Positions 1 to 6,780 are shown, counted from the first letter of the stretch. The stretch: 10,776 bases of DNA from Desulfonatronovibrio sp. (GCA_003558575.1 PWPY01000080.1:1-10776), one strand, 5' to 3'. Translations and numbers: made by a program. The notes: generated from the sequence alone by a model not told the origin.

Positions 1-677
1 AGCATGTGCCTGGACTGAAGAATGAGCAAAACCTTACCAGGAGATGCCATATCTCCGGGATGAACCAGTCTTTGAACCACTTGACCCCTACCCGGAGATC
101 TGATTTCTGTATATTCCAGAAACATTTTGAGTTCAGCGGTTTTTTCCTGAGCTGCGACTTTATTAAAGTTAGCTTCCTGTATGGCCATAAGGCTCTGTTC
201 AAAATCAGCTGCTGCCTGATAATATGCCGAGGCAGCCCTTTCATATTCCTGTCTGGAAATCACGTCTCTGGAATGAAGATACTGATATCTTTCATAATCC
301 TGAGATATTTCATTTAGAAAGGCTTTGACTTTGGCTGACTGCTGCTCAGCCCGTTTTACTGCAGCCCCGGCAGCTTGAAACTGCTCCATGTCCTGATTAA
401 GGCGGCTTTTATATTTTCTTTTATCTAAGCGGACCATCAGCTCTCCAGGATGCACCTCATCACCGGGATTGACCAGAACTTCAATGACCTCCTCCTGAAC
501 CTGAGAACTGACTGCAGGATCTTCCCTGGGGCGGATAGTCCCCACTGCTTCGTAACAATTGACTACTTGCTTTGTCTGGACTTCAAAAACAAGATAGCCC
601 TGGTCATCCGCCTTAAGGCTTGCAGGAATGAATGCAAGCCAAAGCAATACAATAAACATCATTTCAGGCAGCTTCAT
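1..677 (-). CDS. HlyD/RND-type periplasmic adaptor subunit, N-terminal part (3' end outside window)
   Basis: Reading from the ATG at 677 down to base 1 gives about 225 uninterrupted residues of a membrane fusion protein, the periplasmic adaptor that links an inner-membrane RND or ABC pump to an outer-membrane channel. Residues 1-23 form a signal peptide (MKLPEMM, then a hydrophobic stretch ending ASLKA). A biotinyl/lipoyl-like half-motif follows around residues 55-85 (VSSQVQEEVIEVLVNPGDEV, then LMVRLD). A long Q/E/A-rich helical hairpin with a YLHSRDVISRQEYERA segment comes next. The second lipoyl half is near the edge (TEIRSPGRGQVVQRLVHPGD), leading into the beta-barrel domain. The ribosome binding site is weak for this ATG, and Met6 or Met7 are alternative starts. 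Pump and outer-membrane genes would lie to the left, outside the window, so substrate is unknown. The family is clear; the exact transporter type is not. Confidence 0.9.
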   Translation of the reverse strand, partial: MKLPEMMFIVLLWLAFIPASLKADDQGYLVFEVQTKQVVNCYEAVGTIRPREDPAVSSQVQEEVIEVLVNPGDEVHPGELMVRLDKRKYKSRLNQDMEQFQAAGAAVKRAEQQSAKVKAFLNEISQDYERYQYLHSRDVISRQEYERAASAYYQAAADFEQSLMAIQEANFNKVAAQEKTAELKMFLEYTEIRSPGRGQVVQRLVHPGDMASPGKVLLILQSRHM

Positions 678-1121
678 TCTAAATATAACTGCCCTGGACT
701 TGAAAAATAATATTAATACAGGCTGCATGGGTTTCCATTTGGTTAAATTTGTTGATACAAAATGCATGTTCAGCAAATCTTTACTTTACAAAAAAGTTTG
801 ATTTTTTGAGAGGCCTGATTCCAACAAACCCAGACATTTCTAATCACATTTTAAATAGAAATACAAGTTTCTTAACACAGCCCATAAACTGCCTGACTTC
901 TTGAACAGTTACAAAGTGACATGGTTGGTCAGGGTCATTTTTTTGAGCATAACATAATTTTTTAATTGTAGAAAAAGTTTTATCCGGATAATAGATACAG
1001 CTCCCAGTGTGCCGCAACCGGGAGTTAGTAGGCATAGGAAGATTGAGTCTCTGCATAGCCAGAAACATGGGCAGTAGTACAGTCAGATAACAGAAAAATC
1101 ATAAAAACCAGGAACAAAAAA
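678..1121. other. Intergenic region between divergent genes
   Basis: This 444-base spacer lies between the adaptor gene (minus) and the hydrolase gene (plus), so it must contain both promoters. It is AT-rich around 700-870. I see no convincing -35/-10 pair in either direction. It holds the doubtful 74-codon frame, the perfect palindrome TTATCCGGATAA at 980-991, and an inverted repeat CTCCC/GGGAG at 1001-1024. No tRNA or other RNA gene is evident. Confidence 0.5.
844..1068 (-). CDS. Small hypothetical protein (doubtful)
   Basis: This is a 74-codon open frame in the gap between two divergent genes, with ATG candidates at 1068, 1056 and 1035. It does not overlap any recognised gene. The product is basic, with several cysteines and a C-terminal hydrophobic patch (VKKLVFLF). 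I recognise no family. None of the candidate starts has a good ribosome binding site, and the frame crosses an inverted repeat (1001-1024) and a 12-base palindrome (980-991). It may be chance or a relic; listed only because nothing else explains the stretch. Confidence 0.2.
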   Translation of the reverse strand: MFLAMQRLNLPMPTNSRLRHTGSCIYYPDKTFSTIKKLCYAQKNDPDQPCHFVTVQEVRQFMGCVKKLVFLFKM

Positions 1122-2099
1122 ATGCCTGTTCTACCGGTCCCAAAGTACACCCCTGTCTCTCCCCTTAAAAATGGACACATACACACTATATATACCACCC
1201 TATTCCGACCGATGCCGGATACTGCACCTGTGCGGGAACGTATAGACACCCCGGACGGTGACTTTCTTGATATTGACTGGCATCTGTCCCCGCATTCCGG
1301 TAAAAAGGGGGTCGCTGTTATAAGCCATGGTCTGGAAGGCAATTCGCGTAAGAAGTATCCCCTTGGTATGGCCAGGCGCTTGAACCAGCTCGGACTGGAC
1401 GCGGTATGTTTGAATTTTCGATGCTGTTCAGGCACGCCTAACCGCCTGCCCCGCCTGTATCACAGCGGAGTGACCGATGATCTGGATACAGTTATCCGCC
1501 ATGTCATCCATAAAGGATACCAGCGGGTTTTCCCTGTTGGATTCAGTATGGGAGGTAATCAACTGCTCAAATACCTGGGTGAAGATCCAGATAGGGTCCC
1601 TTCCCAGGTTCGGGCTGCTGCAGCACTTTCCGTTCCCTGTGATTTGTCCGGATCAGCAACAAAGCTGGACTATGGAGCAAACCGTTTTTATGTTCTGTAT
1701 TTTATGCGTGGGCTCAGACAGAAGATCCGCCTGAAGGCTGAAATGTTCCCTTCGGTGGTGGATGCAAGGAACCTGAAAAAGACATGGAGTTTTCACGATT
1801 TTGACAATTATTACACTGCTCCTCTGAATGGATTCCAGAACGCAGAAGATTATTATGCCAAGGCTTCATGCCTTCAGTTTCTGAACCGTATCCAAATTCC
1901 CAGCCTGGTGGTCCAGTCACTGGACGACCCATTTCTGACCCCTTCCTGCTTTCCCCATAAACAGGCTGAGGGAAATCCGCTGCTTTTTCTGGAAATCCCG
2001 GACTACGGCGGACACGTGGGCTTTCATCTTCCCGGTCGGAAAAACATCTACTGGTCAGAATACCGGGCAGGAGAATTTCTGCTCAGCCACGCTGGATGA
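1122..2099 (+). CDS. YheT/ABHD1-3-family alpha/beta hydrolase
   Basis: A 325-residue protein of the COG0429 family (E. coli YheT and eukaryotic ABHD1/3 type), predicted cytoplasmic esterases or lipases of uncertain substrate. Family hallmarks are an N-terminal segment KNGHIHTIYTTLFR (16-29), the oxyanion-region HGLEG (69-73), and the nucleophile elbow GFSMGG with Ser142. The acid is in SLDDPFLTP (Asp268/Asp269), and the catalytic histidine is His298 in YGGHVGF. All triad elements are present and the length is normal for the family. The ATG at 1122 is preceded by AGGA at 1110-1113, eight bases away, which supports this start. There is no signal peptide. It stands alone: the next downstream sequence is pseudogene debris. 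The family assignment is firm; the physiological substrate is unknown. Confidence 0.93.
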   Translation: MPVLPVPKYTPVSPLKNGHIHTIYTTLFRPMPDTAPVRERIDTPDGDFLDIDWHLSPHSGKKGVAVISHGLEGNSRKKYPLGMARRLNQLGLDAVCLNFRCCSGTPNRLPRLYHSGVTDDLDTVIRHVIHKGYQRVFPVGFSMGGNQLLKYLGEDPDRVPSQVRAAAALSVPCDLSGSATKLDYGANRFYVLYFMRGLRQKIRLKAEMFPSVVDARNLKKTWSFHDFDNYYTAPLNGFQNAEDYYAKASCLQFLNRIQIPSLVVQSLDDPFLTPSCFPHKQAEGNPLLFLEIPDYGGHVGFHLPGRKNIYWSEYRAGEFLLSHAG

Positions 2100-2163
2100 T
2101 TATCTGCTCAAATCTGGGATTAAGCCTGTCCTGCCCGGTGTCGGGTCTGGAAAATAGACAGAT

Positions 2164-2380
2164 GAAGTAGCCTGCTTTCCAGGTCAGCTCAGGCATTTAC
2201 TCAAAATTCATTCCATTCACTCCTGCAATAAAGGTCAAGGGAATGAAAATGGTGGCAATGATGGTCAAAACCTTCATGACAGCGTTCATCCTGTGACTGA
2301 TTAACGACAGGTAGGCCTCGTGCAGGGTGGTGTTCAACTCTCGCTGTAATTCCAGACTGTCCATTATCTGCATGCAAGGG
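2164..2380 (-). pseudogene. corA: CorA magnesium/cobalt channel, C-terminal remnant
   Basis: The minus strand from about 2380 to 2164 encodes the diagnostic end of CorA, an inner-membrane Mg2+/Co2+ channel. It starts with the stalk helix (SLELQRELNTTLHEAYLSLI), then HRMNAVMKVLTIIATIFIPL (start of TM1), then TFIAGVNGMNFE carrying the GMN selectivity motif. The codon after NFE is TAA (2199-2197), where the family normally has tyrosine in NFEYMPEL. The frame then resumes with MPELTWKAGYF before similarity ends near 2164. TM2 and the basic tail are missing, as is the whole N-terminal cytoplasmic domain, since homology stops at about 2380 just before the CGGC gene. It is therefore a double-truncated relic with a nonsense change and cannot form a channel. 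Confidence 0.85.
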
Positions 2381-2382
2381 CC

Positions 2383-2712
2383 ATGAACGAGGTTTGCATA
2401 GGTTGCTCCAGGTGTCTTATTGCCTTTAACCGACGGGAAGCCATGTTCAGCAACTATCCTGAGGATGCCCAGATACTGGGACTTTTAAGTTGCGGGGACT
2501 GTCCGGGTGCAACTATTATTACCAGGCTTGCCCAGGTCAAGTTATGAAATGCCCCGCTCAATGAAATACCTACCAGAGTACATATTGGTCCTTGTATTTC
2601 TGATCACTGCCCCCATGCTGACAATATAATAACCAAAATCAAGGTTAAGGCCGGAATTGAAGTCATTGAAGGAACACATTCATACATACCCGATAAAATT
2701 TTCGCAGGGTAA
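2383..2712 (+). pseudogene. CGGC-domain (putative metal-binding) protein interrupted by an in-frame TGA
   Basis: From ATG 2383 to TAA 2710-2712 one frame reads 109 codons, about the usual length of CGGC-domain proteins (small cysteine-rich putative metal-binding proteins found in anaerobes). Visible motifs are the N-terminal CIGCSRCL (Cys5, 8, 11), LGLLSCGDCPG (Cys37, Cys40, the CGxC signature), HIGPCISDHCPH (Cys71, Cys76), and the C-terminal GIEVIEGTHSYIPDKIFA. The frame is broken only by TGA at 2545-2547 (codon 55, in the context VKL-stop-NAPL), and both sides remain in register. A single-step TGG-to-TGA change is the simplest reading; selenocysteine is the alternative, but I see no convincing hairpin just downstream. 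AAGGG at 2376-2380 sits only two bases from the ATG, which is tight for a ribosome binding site. Family call fairly sure; functional status uncertain. Confidence 0.75.
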
Positions 2713-2811
2713 AAAAAGAGTGCTTATAATCAGGATACCTGAAAAATTTATTGATTTCCTTGCCAAAAGAAAGAAGTCCTCGTTTCCGGAAAGAAAACCA
2801 GCAGCTTCAAC

Positions 2812-2836
2812 ATCCGGAAAGAAAGACTTCCCGGAT
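2812..2836 (-). terminator. Hairpin just downstream of the EamA gene (weak terminator candidate)
   Basis: ATCCGG (2812-2817) pairs with CCGGAT (2831-2836), with an additional AAG/CTT pairing inside. It begins six bases beyond the stop of the minus-strand EamA gene. No T-run follows on the minus strand, so it may be only an mRNA 3' stabilising structure. Confidence 0.3.
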
Positions 2837-2841
2837 GGAAA

Positions 2842-3723
2842 CTATCTAACAATCTGTCTGGCCATACGAGGTTTATTTCGAGCGCTGGAATACAAACTCA
2901 GGCCTGTAACAGTGACCAGAATCAGTCCCATGCCAAATACCTGGGATGAGGCCAGAGTTTCATTTAAAATCACAACACCGAATAACGAAGCCGTGGCCGG
3001 CTCGACCATCGCTACTATAGAGGCAACTGAGGGAGTAGTGTGTCTCAGCCCGATGATATAAAGGATAAAAGACAGGCCGGTGCCAAGTACTCCCAAGATC
3101 ACAAACAATGGCCAACTCGGTGCTTTCAGAACTGCCAGAGCCTGATCAGCATCGCTCAGGCACATAAGTATGATCGTTAACACGGCCAGGGCAATCACAA
3201 GAATCGCTTGAGGACTGCCGTGGGGAGCTGCATACTTAAAGCCAAAGATGAACACCGCATAGGACAGGCCGGAAAGCAATCCTGCACTGAGGGCCAGGGG
3301 CGTGACATCACCTGATCCACCCTGGTAGATGCCTGTGAGCAGCATCACTCCAAACATTACCATAGCTATAGCAGCCCACTTGAACAGAGCCGGTCTTTCT
3401 AACTTCAGAGTAAAGGATATGAGATAGACGAACACCGGGGCGCAGTACATCAGGGTAACCGCAACCGCGACACTGCCCTCTGCTATGCTTACCAAGTAAA
3501 ATGCCAGGTTACCAGCTACGCCCACCCCGGCAATGGCCGACCAGAACCATAGTCGAACACTTTTCAGGCCGCTGCCGCGCGGACGAATCCATAACCAGAT
3601 GATTACGAACAAAAAACCTATGGCGCCCCAGTAGAATGACACCACAACAGGATCCCAGCCCTGGGCCGTAAGAATGCCGGCAACCCCTCCCGACAGTCCC
3701 CAGCACAGTGCTGCAAGGGCCAC
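2842..3723 (-). CDS. EamA/DMT-superfamily transporter (RhaT-like permease)
   Basis: A 293-residue, strongly hydrophobic protein of the drug/metabolite transporter superfamily, with two EamA repeats and about ten membrane helices. Family signatures include ALAALCWGLSGGVAGIL at the start, AEGSVAVAVTLMYCAPVFVY at the end of the first repeat, and GLRHTTPSVASIVAMVEPAT in the second repeat. The basic cytoplasmic tail is short (NKPRMARQIVR). It probably moves a small organic solute across the inner membrane; the substrate cannot be told. The start is ambiguous. The GTG at 3723 has no ribosome binding site. The frame stays open upstream for 11 codons (IKQNNGLSTSF) to an ATC at 3756-3754 that lies eight bases after GAGG (3768-3765). 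The extended form looks like a natural N-terminus, so the true protein may start there from a rare AUC codon, or the ATG may have mutated. Confidence 0.9.
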   Translation of the reverse strand: MALAALCWGLSGGVAGILTAQGWDPVVVSFYWGAIGFLFVIIWLWIRPRGSGLKSVRLWFWSAIAGVGVAGNLAFYLVSIAEGSVAVAVTLMYCAPVFVYLISFTLKLERPALFKWAAIAMVMFGVMLLTGIYQGGSGDVTPLALSAGLLSGLSYAVFIFGFKYAAPHGSPQAILVIALAVLTIILMCLSDADQALAVLKAPSWPLFVILGVLGTGLSFILYIIGLRHTTPSVASIVAMVEPATASLFGVVILNETLASSQVFGMGLILVTVTGLSLYSSARNKPRMARQIVR

Positions 3724-3856
3724 GAAGGACGTACTCAGTCCATTATTCTGTTTGATAAGGATTACCTCATTAAAGCAGTTACTTCCGGTAAAATCCAGGC
3801 TTGATTTACTTTGCCCCGGACCTGATCATCGTATTTAAGTCTCAGTTATCTATTAC

Positions 3857-4165
3857 TTAATCAGAAAGGGTCGTCAAGTACAATACATTGCGAGTAGATT
3901 TATGTTCCCAGTTCGCTGCATCCAGGCACGCATAATATTCAGGGCTGACCATTTTAATATAGAGATAGGGATCAGCTGCAAATTCCTCGGCACTATATCC
4001 TGTTACAGCCTCACAGGATGGACTGTGCATTGACTCCACAGCCCTGGATTTTTCCACCCTCACAGTGTAAAGATAATCTGTAAAACCTTCAGTAATCCTT
4101 CTAAAACGCTCCTCGCTTTTAAGCAGCTCTTCCTGGGCCTGAACACTTATTAGTGTGCAGAGATT
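3857..4165 (-). pseudogene. PAS-domain sensor protein remnant
   Basis: The minus strand below a TGA at 4168-4166 is open to the TAA at 3857. It reads as the junction of a coiled linker with a PAS domain: AQEELLKSEERFRRITEG, then TDYLYTVRVEKSRAVESMHS, then PSCEAVTGYSAEEFAADPYL and YIKMVSPE. This is the typical start of a PAS domain in sensory histidine kinases or diguanylate cyclases. After SPEYY the similarity stops and the frame ends 25 residues later. The domain is thus cut in its middle and there is no output domain, no upstream sensor part and no ribosome binding site with a start. It is a relic of a larger signalling gene rather than a working small protein. Confidence 0.75.
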
Positions 4166-4260
4166 TCATGATCCGGGGGAATTCATTACCGCCCCTTCAA
4201 AGGCGGGCTTCACTTTTTCCCAGGCTGTGATGCCAAGTTTCTAAACATGACAGAAATAAC

Positions 4261-4281
4261 TATGGATTGAGCATATCCATA
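4261..4281 (-). terminator. Hairpin after the chemotaxis receptor gene (candidate terminator)
   Basis: A perfect 7-bp inverted repeat TATGGAT/ATCCATA with a 7-base loop begins three bases past the stop of the minus-strand receptor gene and is followed on that strand by GTTATTTCTG. The stem is AT-rich and the T-run is broken, so termination would be weak. Confidence 0.4.
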
Positions 4282-4284
4282 AAC

Positions 4285-6324
4285 TTACTGTTTTTCCTTA
4301 AGTTGATCTACCAGATTCTGCAGTTCAGTAGCCTGCTTGGCCAATTCAGAAATGGCCATTGCTGACTGATTCATTACATCACTGGTTTCTGCAGAAATCC
4401 GGTTTACGTCTTCAATACTTCTGTTAACCTCTTCACTTGCCGCAGACTGTTCTTCTGTTGCCGTGGCAATGGAACGAACCTGGTCTGCAGCTTCTTCCAC
4501 AAGAACAACTATTTCTTTAAGCACTTCTCCAGATTTATTGGCCAGGTCAGTTGCCTTCATTACCAGTCCAGAAGCCTTATCCATACCCTCAATATTTGCT
4601 CTTGTTCCTTCCTGGATGGAGTTAATGGATTGTCCCACCTCCTTGGTTGCACTCATTGTCTTTTCAGCCAGTTTACGAACTTCATCAGCCACCACAGCAA
4701 ATCCGCGGCCCGCATCTCCTGCCCTGGCTGCTTCAATGGCTGCATTCAGGGCCAGAAGATTGGTCTGATCAGCAATATCTTCAATAACCGTCATGATTTT
4801 TCCGATCTGCTCAGCCTGCCTGCCAAGATCATCTAATTCAGATTTCACCCTGCCTGCCTGTTCATTAACCTGATTAATGGCATCAACAGCATTGGAAACA
4901 ACATCCGCACCAGTGTGAGCCTTTTCCTTGGCCTGATCAGCCCCCTGGGCGGCACTGGATGCGTTTTTGGCCACTTCTAATACAGTGGCATTCATTTCTT
5001 CCATGGCTGTTGCTGTTTCTGCGGTACGGGTTTTCTGTTCTTCCGCACCCCTGCTTGACTGCTCAACCTGGGCAGATAGCTCCTCAGAGGCTGAAGTCAT
5101 CCTCTCAACCACTCCTTCAATGCTTGCTGCTGCCTGAAGCATCCCTTCCTGCCTGGCATTTTCAGCCTGCACCCTGGCTTCTTCAGCCTCCTTTGTGGCA
5201 ATGCGTGCCTTTTCTGTTTCAGCCTGGGCAAGTTCGGACTGCTGTTCTGCCTCACCCATCTTTTCAATCAAAGATCTGACCATACTTTGTATGCTGTGGT
5301 TTAGCTTTCCAATTTCATCTTTCTGATTAATCTCAGACTGCGCCTCCAAGTCCCCTTTGGCCACAGCATCTGCATAATGCATTAACGAGTTGACAGGACT
5401 GGTGATTGACCTGCTGATTATAAGGGCGATAATCAGGCCTGCACCGAAAAAAATGAGCGAGGCGATTCCAATGGCCCATTGCAATGCATATATTGGGGCA
5501 AAAACATCATCTTTCATAGCACCCACAGCTATAGACCAGTCAGTCCCTTCAATGGGTGCATAGCCAAAAAATCGATCAGTCCCTATAAAATTATATTCAT
5601 CAAATCCTGATTCACCTCTAACCATCCTTTGAAACATGGCAGCCAAATCTCTAAATTCAGGATTGTTTCTGGCCTCTTCAATGAAATTACGCTGGTCCAT
5701 GACAAAATCTCTGTTTTCATGAGCAATCAACGCGCCTTTACCGTCAATTATATACGAATATCCTGATGCTCCATAACCTAGATTATCTGTAATTTCGCTG
5801 AGCATTGCGCCGTCTGCCCTTACAAGAAGAACCCCTTGAACTCTGTTGTTATCACCTCTTATTGGAGAAGCTATAATAAACACTGGTCTGTCAATAACCC
5901 TGCTGATAATCATGTCTGAGAACACAGTCCTGCCCTGCATGGCTTCTTTAAAATATCCCCTGTCTCCAAGCTCAGCAGTTGACCCATCAGGATAACGAGC
6001 TTGACCCTGAGTAGAGATTATTCCCATTCCCAGATACCCCAGCCTTTTGGTTTCTTCTTCAAGTACCTTTCTCTGTAAATCCCAATCCATTGACCTTATT
6101 GCCTGATTATTGGCAACGCTCTCAACAACGATTAAGTGATGGTCCATGCGGTACTCAACGAGCCGCGCACCATCTCTGGCCATGAGGGGAATATTTTCCT
6201 GCACCTGACCAAGAACCGCATTTGAAGACCTGTCGTAAGCTATATAGCCAAGACCTGCACAGACAAGAATAAGCAGCGTCAAAAATCCCCCAAGCAATTT
6301 AATCCTGATAGGAATGTTTTTCAT
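4285..6324 (-). CDS. Methyl-accepting chemotaxis protein with dCache sensor domain
   Basis: A 679-residue transmembrane chemoreceptor that senses a ligand outside the inner membrane and controls CheA through CheW. TM1 is residues 9-29. The periplasmic double-Cache-like domain is about 35-272, with the ligand-side segment [19 protein letters not shown] (111-129) and the membrane-distal-to-proximal link [15 protein letters not shown] (188-202). TM2 is about 283-303, HAMP about 304-356, then a long A/E/Q-rich coiled coil. The invariant signalling tip is at about 514-555 ([20 protein letters not shown], then [20 protein letters not shown]). Methylation helices flank the tip. The C-terminus (QLKEKQ) lacks the NWETF-type CheR tether. 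The start is well supported: GGAGGT lies five bases before the ATG. A sigma-28-like promoter lies upstream. Ligand unknown. It is monocistronic, with no che genes nearby. Confidence 0.96.
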   Translation of the reverse strand: MKNIPIRIKLLGGFLTLLILVCAGLGYIAYDRSSNAVLGQVQENIPLMARDGARLVEYRMDHHLIVVESVANNQAIRSMDWDLQRKVLEEETKRLGYLGMGIISTQGQARYPDGSTAELGDRGYFKEAMQGRTVFSDMIISRVIDRPVFIIASPIRGDNNRVQGVLLVRADGAMLSEITDNLGYGASGYSYIIDGKGALIAHENRDFVMDQRNFIEEARNNPEFRDLAAMFQRMVRGESGFDEYNFIGTDRFFGYAPIEGTDWSIAVGAMKDDVFAPIYALQWAIGIASLIFFGAGLIIALIISRSITSPVNSLMHYADAVAKGDLEAQSEINQKDEIGKLNHSIQSMVRSLIEKMGEAEQQSELAQAETEKARIATKEAEEARVQAENARQEGMLQAAASIEGVVERMTSASEELSAQVEQSSRGAEEQKTRTAETATAMEEMNATVLEVAKNASSAAQGADQAKEKAHTGADVVSNAVDAINQVNEQAGRVKSELDDLGRQAEQIGKIMTVIEDIADQTNLLALNAAIEAARAGDAGRGFAVVADEVRKLAEKTMSATKEVGQSINSIQEGTRANIEGMDKASGLVMKATDLANKSGEVLKEIVVLVEEAADQVRSIATATEEQSAASEEVNRSIEDVNRISAETSDVMNQSAMAISELAKQATELQNLVDQLKEKQ

Positions 6325-6329
6325 TTTTT

Positions 6330-6335
6330 ACCTCC
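6330..6335 (-). promoter_or_regulatory. Strong ribosome binding site of the chemotaxis receptor gene
   Basis: The minus strand reads GGGGGAGGT followed by five A residues and ATG. It is close to the ideal anti-16S match and spacing, and fixes the start at 6324. Confidence 0.85.
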
Positions 6336-6337
6336 CC

Positions 6338-6438
6338 CTTTAAAGTCCTGCCCAACTGAACAGCCAATTTTCAGTCAACTTTAAGTCGCGCTTTAACCAT
6401 CTTGAAACCACCAACTTTACTTTAACGTTACTTTAAAG
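6338..6438. repeat. Repeated CTTTAA motif upstream of the chemotaxis receptor
   Basis: On the plus strand CTTTAA or CTTTAC recurs at 6338, 6379, 6391, 6415, 6420 and 6431 within 100 bases. Steps of 11, 12 and 24 bases between several copies are close to whole helical turns. Two copies (6338, 6431) are the palindrome CTTTAAAG. They overlap the sigma-28-like boxes. They may be protein-binding sites or simply part of an AT-rich promoter. Confidence 0.35.
6357..6383 (-). promoter_or_regulatory. Sigma-28 (FliA)-like promoter for the chemotaxis receptor
   Basis: On the minus strand TAAAGTTG (6383-6376) matches seven of eight bases of the flagellar sigma-28 -35 box. It is followed by exactly 11 bases and then GCTGTTCA (6364-6357), which matches five of eight of GCCGATAA. 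The -10 box ends 32 bases before the start codon. A second TAAAGTTG at 6419-6412 has a poorer partner (ATGGTTAA) at the same spacing. Class-III chemotaxis genes are commonly under this sigma factor, which supports the call. Confidence 0.45.
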
Positions 6439-6529
6439 ACTTTTAGAAAACAAGCCAAAATCAATAATAATTTAAAAGATAACGTAACTATGGACCATAT
6501 ACAGGTGTTCAACCGGAACTGGACTTTGA

Positions 6530-6546
6530 CATTCGCCGGAATGACG
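6530..6546. repeat. Small palindromic repeat-like element
   Basis: CATTCGCCGGAATG (6530-6543) is a 5-bp inverted repeat with a GCCG loop, followed by ACG. On the minus strand it reads CGTCATTCCGGCGAATG, which resembles the GTCATTCC(C/G)GCGAA dispersed palindromic repeats seen in many bacterial genomes. Only one copy is in the window, so repeat status is inference. Confidence 0.35.
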
Positions 6547-6570
6547 TAAAAGGCCAGCAGACTGACTTAC

Positions 6571-6610
6571 CCGTCACACTGGACTAGATCCCAGGTGACG
6601 GTCTTTTAAT
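6571..6610 (+). terminator. Orphan rho-independent terminator-like hairpin
   Basis: CCGTCAC-A-CTGG (6571-6582) pairs with CCAG-GTGACGG (6591-6601), an 11-bp stem with one bulged A and an 8-base loop. TCTTTTAATT follows immediately on the plus strand. The T-run is only on this strand, yet both flanking genes are on the minus strand, so it has no obvious gene to terminate. Confidence 0.5.
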
Positions 6611-6780
6611 TCGATCCTGCTGAACAGCTACGGGATAACAAAGATTAAGACACAAAGAAGGCAAAATGTGGCAAGCATGGTCAAGGGTATGAAAAATATA
6701 AATTCACACCCATGACCGGTAATATGAGGGGCAGAAAAAGACCTGGGAAAATTCGTGAATACAGAGTTGTATAGGTCGGT

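Larger units (their letters stand above)
3757..4284. other. Intergenic stretch between EamA and chemotaxis genes
   Basis: Apart from the PAS relic, this ~530-base stretch holds no intact gene. It should contain the minus-strand promoter of the EamA gene, but no clear pair of boxes is visible. A GC-rich inverted repeat CCGCC/GGCGG lies at 4189-4206 and an AT-rich one at 4261-4281. The sequence between 4170 and 4256 on the minus strand has a short open stretch (GITAWEKVKPAFEGAV) in the same frame as the PAS relic across its TGA, possibly more of the same decayed gene. Confidence 0.4.
6439..6780. other. Non-coding region between chemotaxis receptor and UDP-glucose dehydrogenase genes
   Basis: No open frame here resembles a protein and no ribosome binding site with a start is seen. 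The stretch holds a small palindromic repeat (6530-6546), a plus-strand terminator-like hairpin (6571-6610), and a third imperfect hairpin GGTCA-A-GGGT / ACCC-A-TGACC (6679-6717) with a long AT-rich loop. It may be old intergenic repeat material or hide a small RNA. Confidence 0.45.

Noticed and set aside
6..710. Two plus-strand open frames at the left end
   Set aside because: They are antisense to the HlyD-type adaptor, whose signal peptide and lipoyl motifs are clear on the minus strand.
1025..1435. 136-codon minus-strand open frame
   Set aside because: It lies antisense inside the YheT-family hydrolase gene, whose motifs and ribosome binding site are clear; no recognisable domain.
2657..3061. 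134-codon plus-strand open frame
   Set aside because: It runs in a different frame over the end of the CGGC gene and antisense to the EamA gene, is low in complexity and has no recognisable family.
4189..4206. GC-rich hairpin CCGCC/GGCGG as a plus-strand terminator
   Set aside because: The stem is only 5 bp, the T-run begins too far downstream (about 4213), and no plus-strand gene precedes it.
4463..5279. Several plus-strand open frames of 68-106 codons
   Set aside because: They are antisense shadows of the conserved signalling domain of the chemotaxis receptor.
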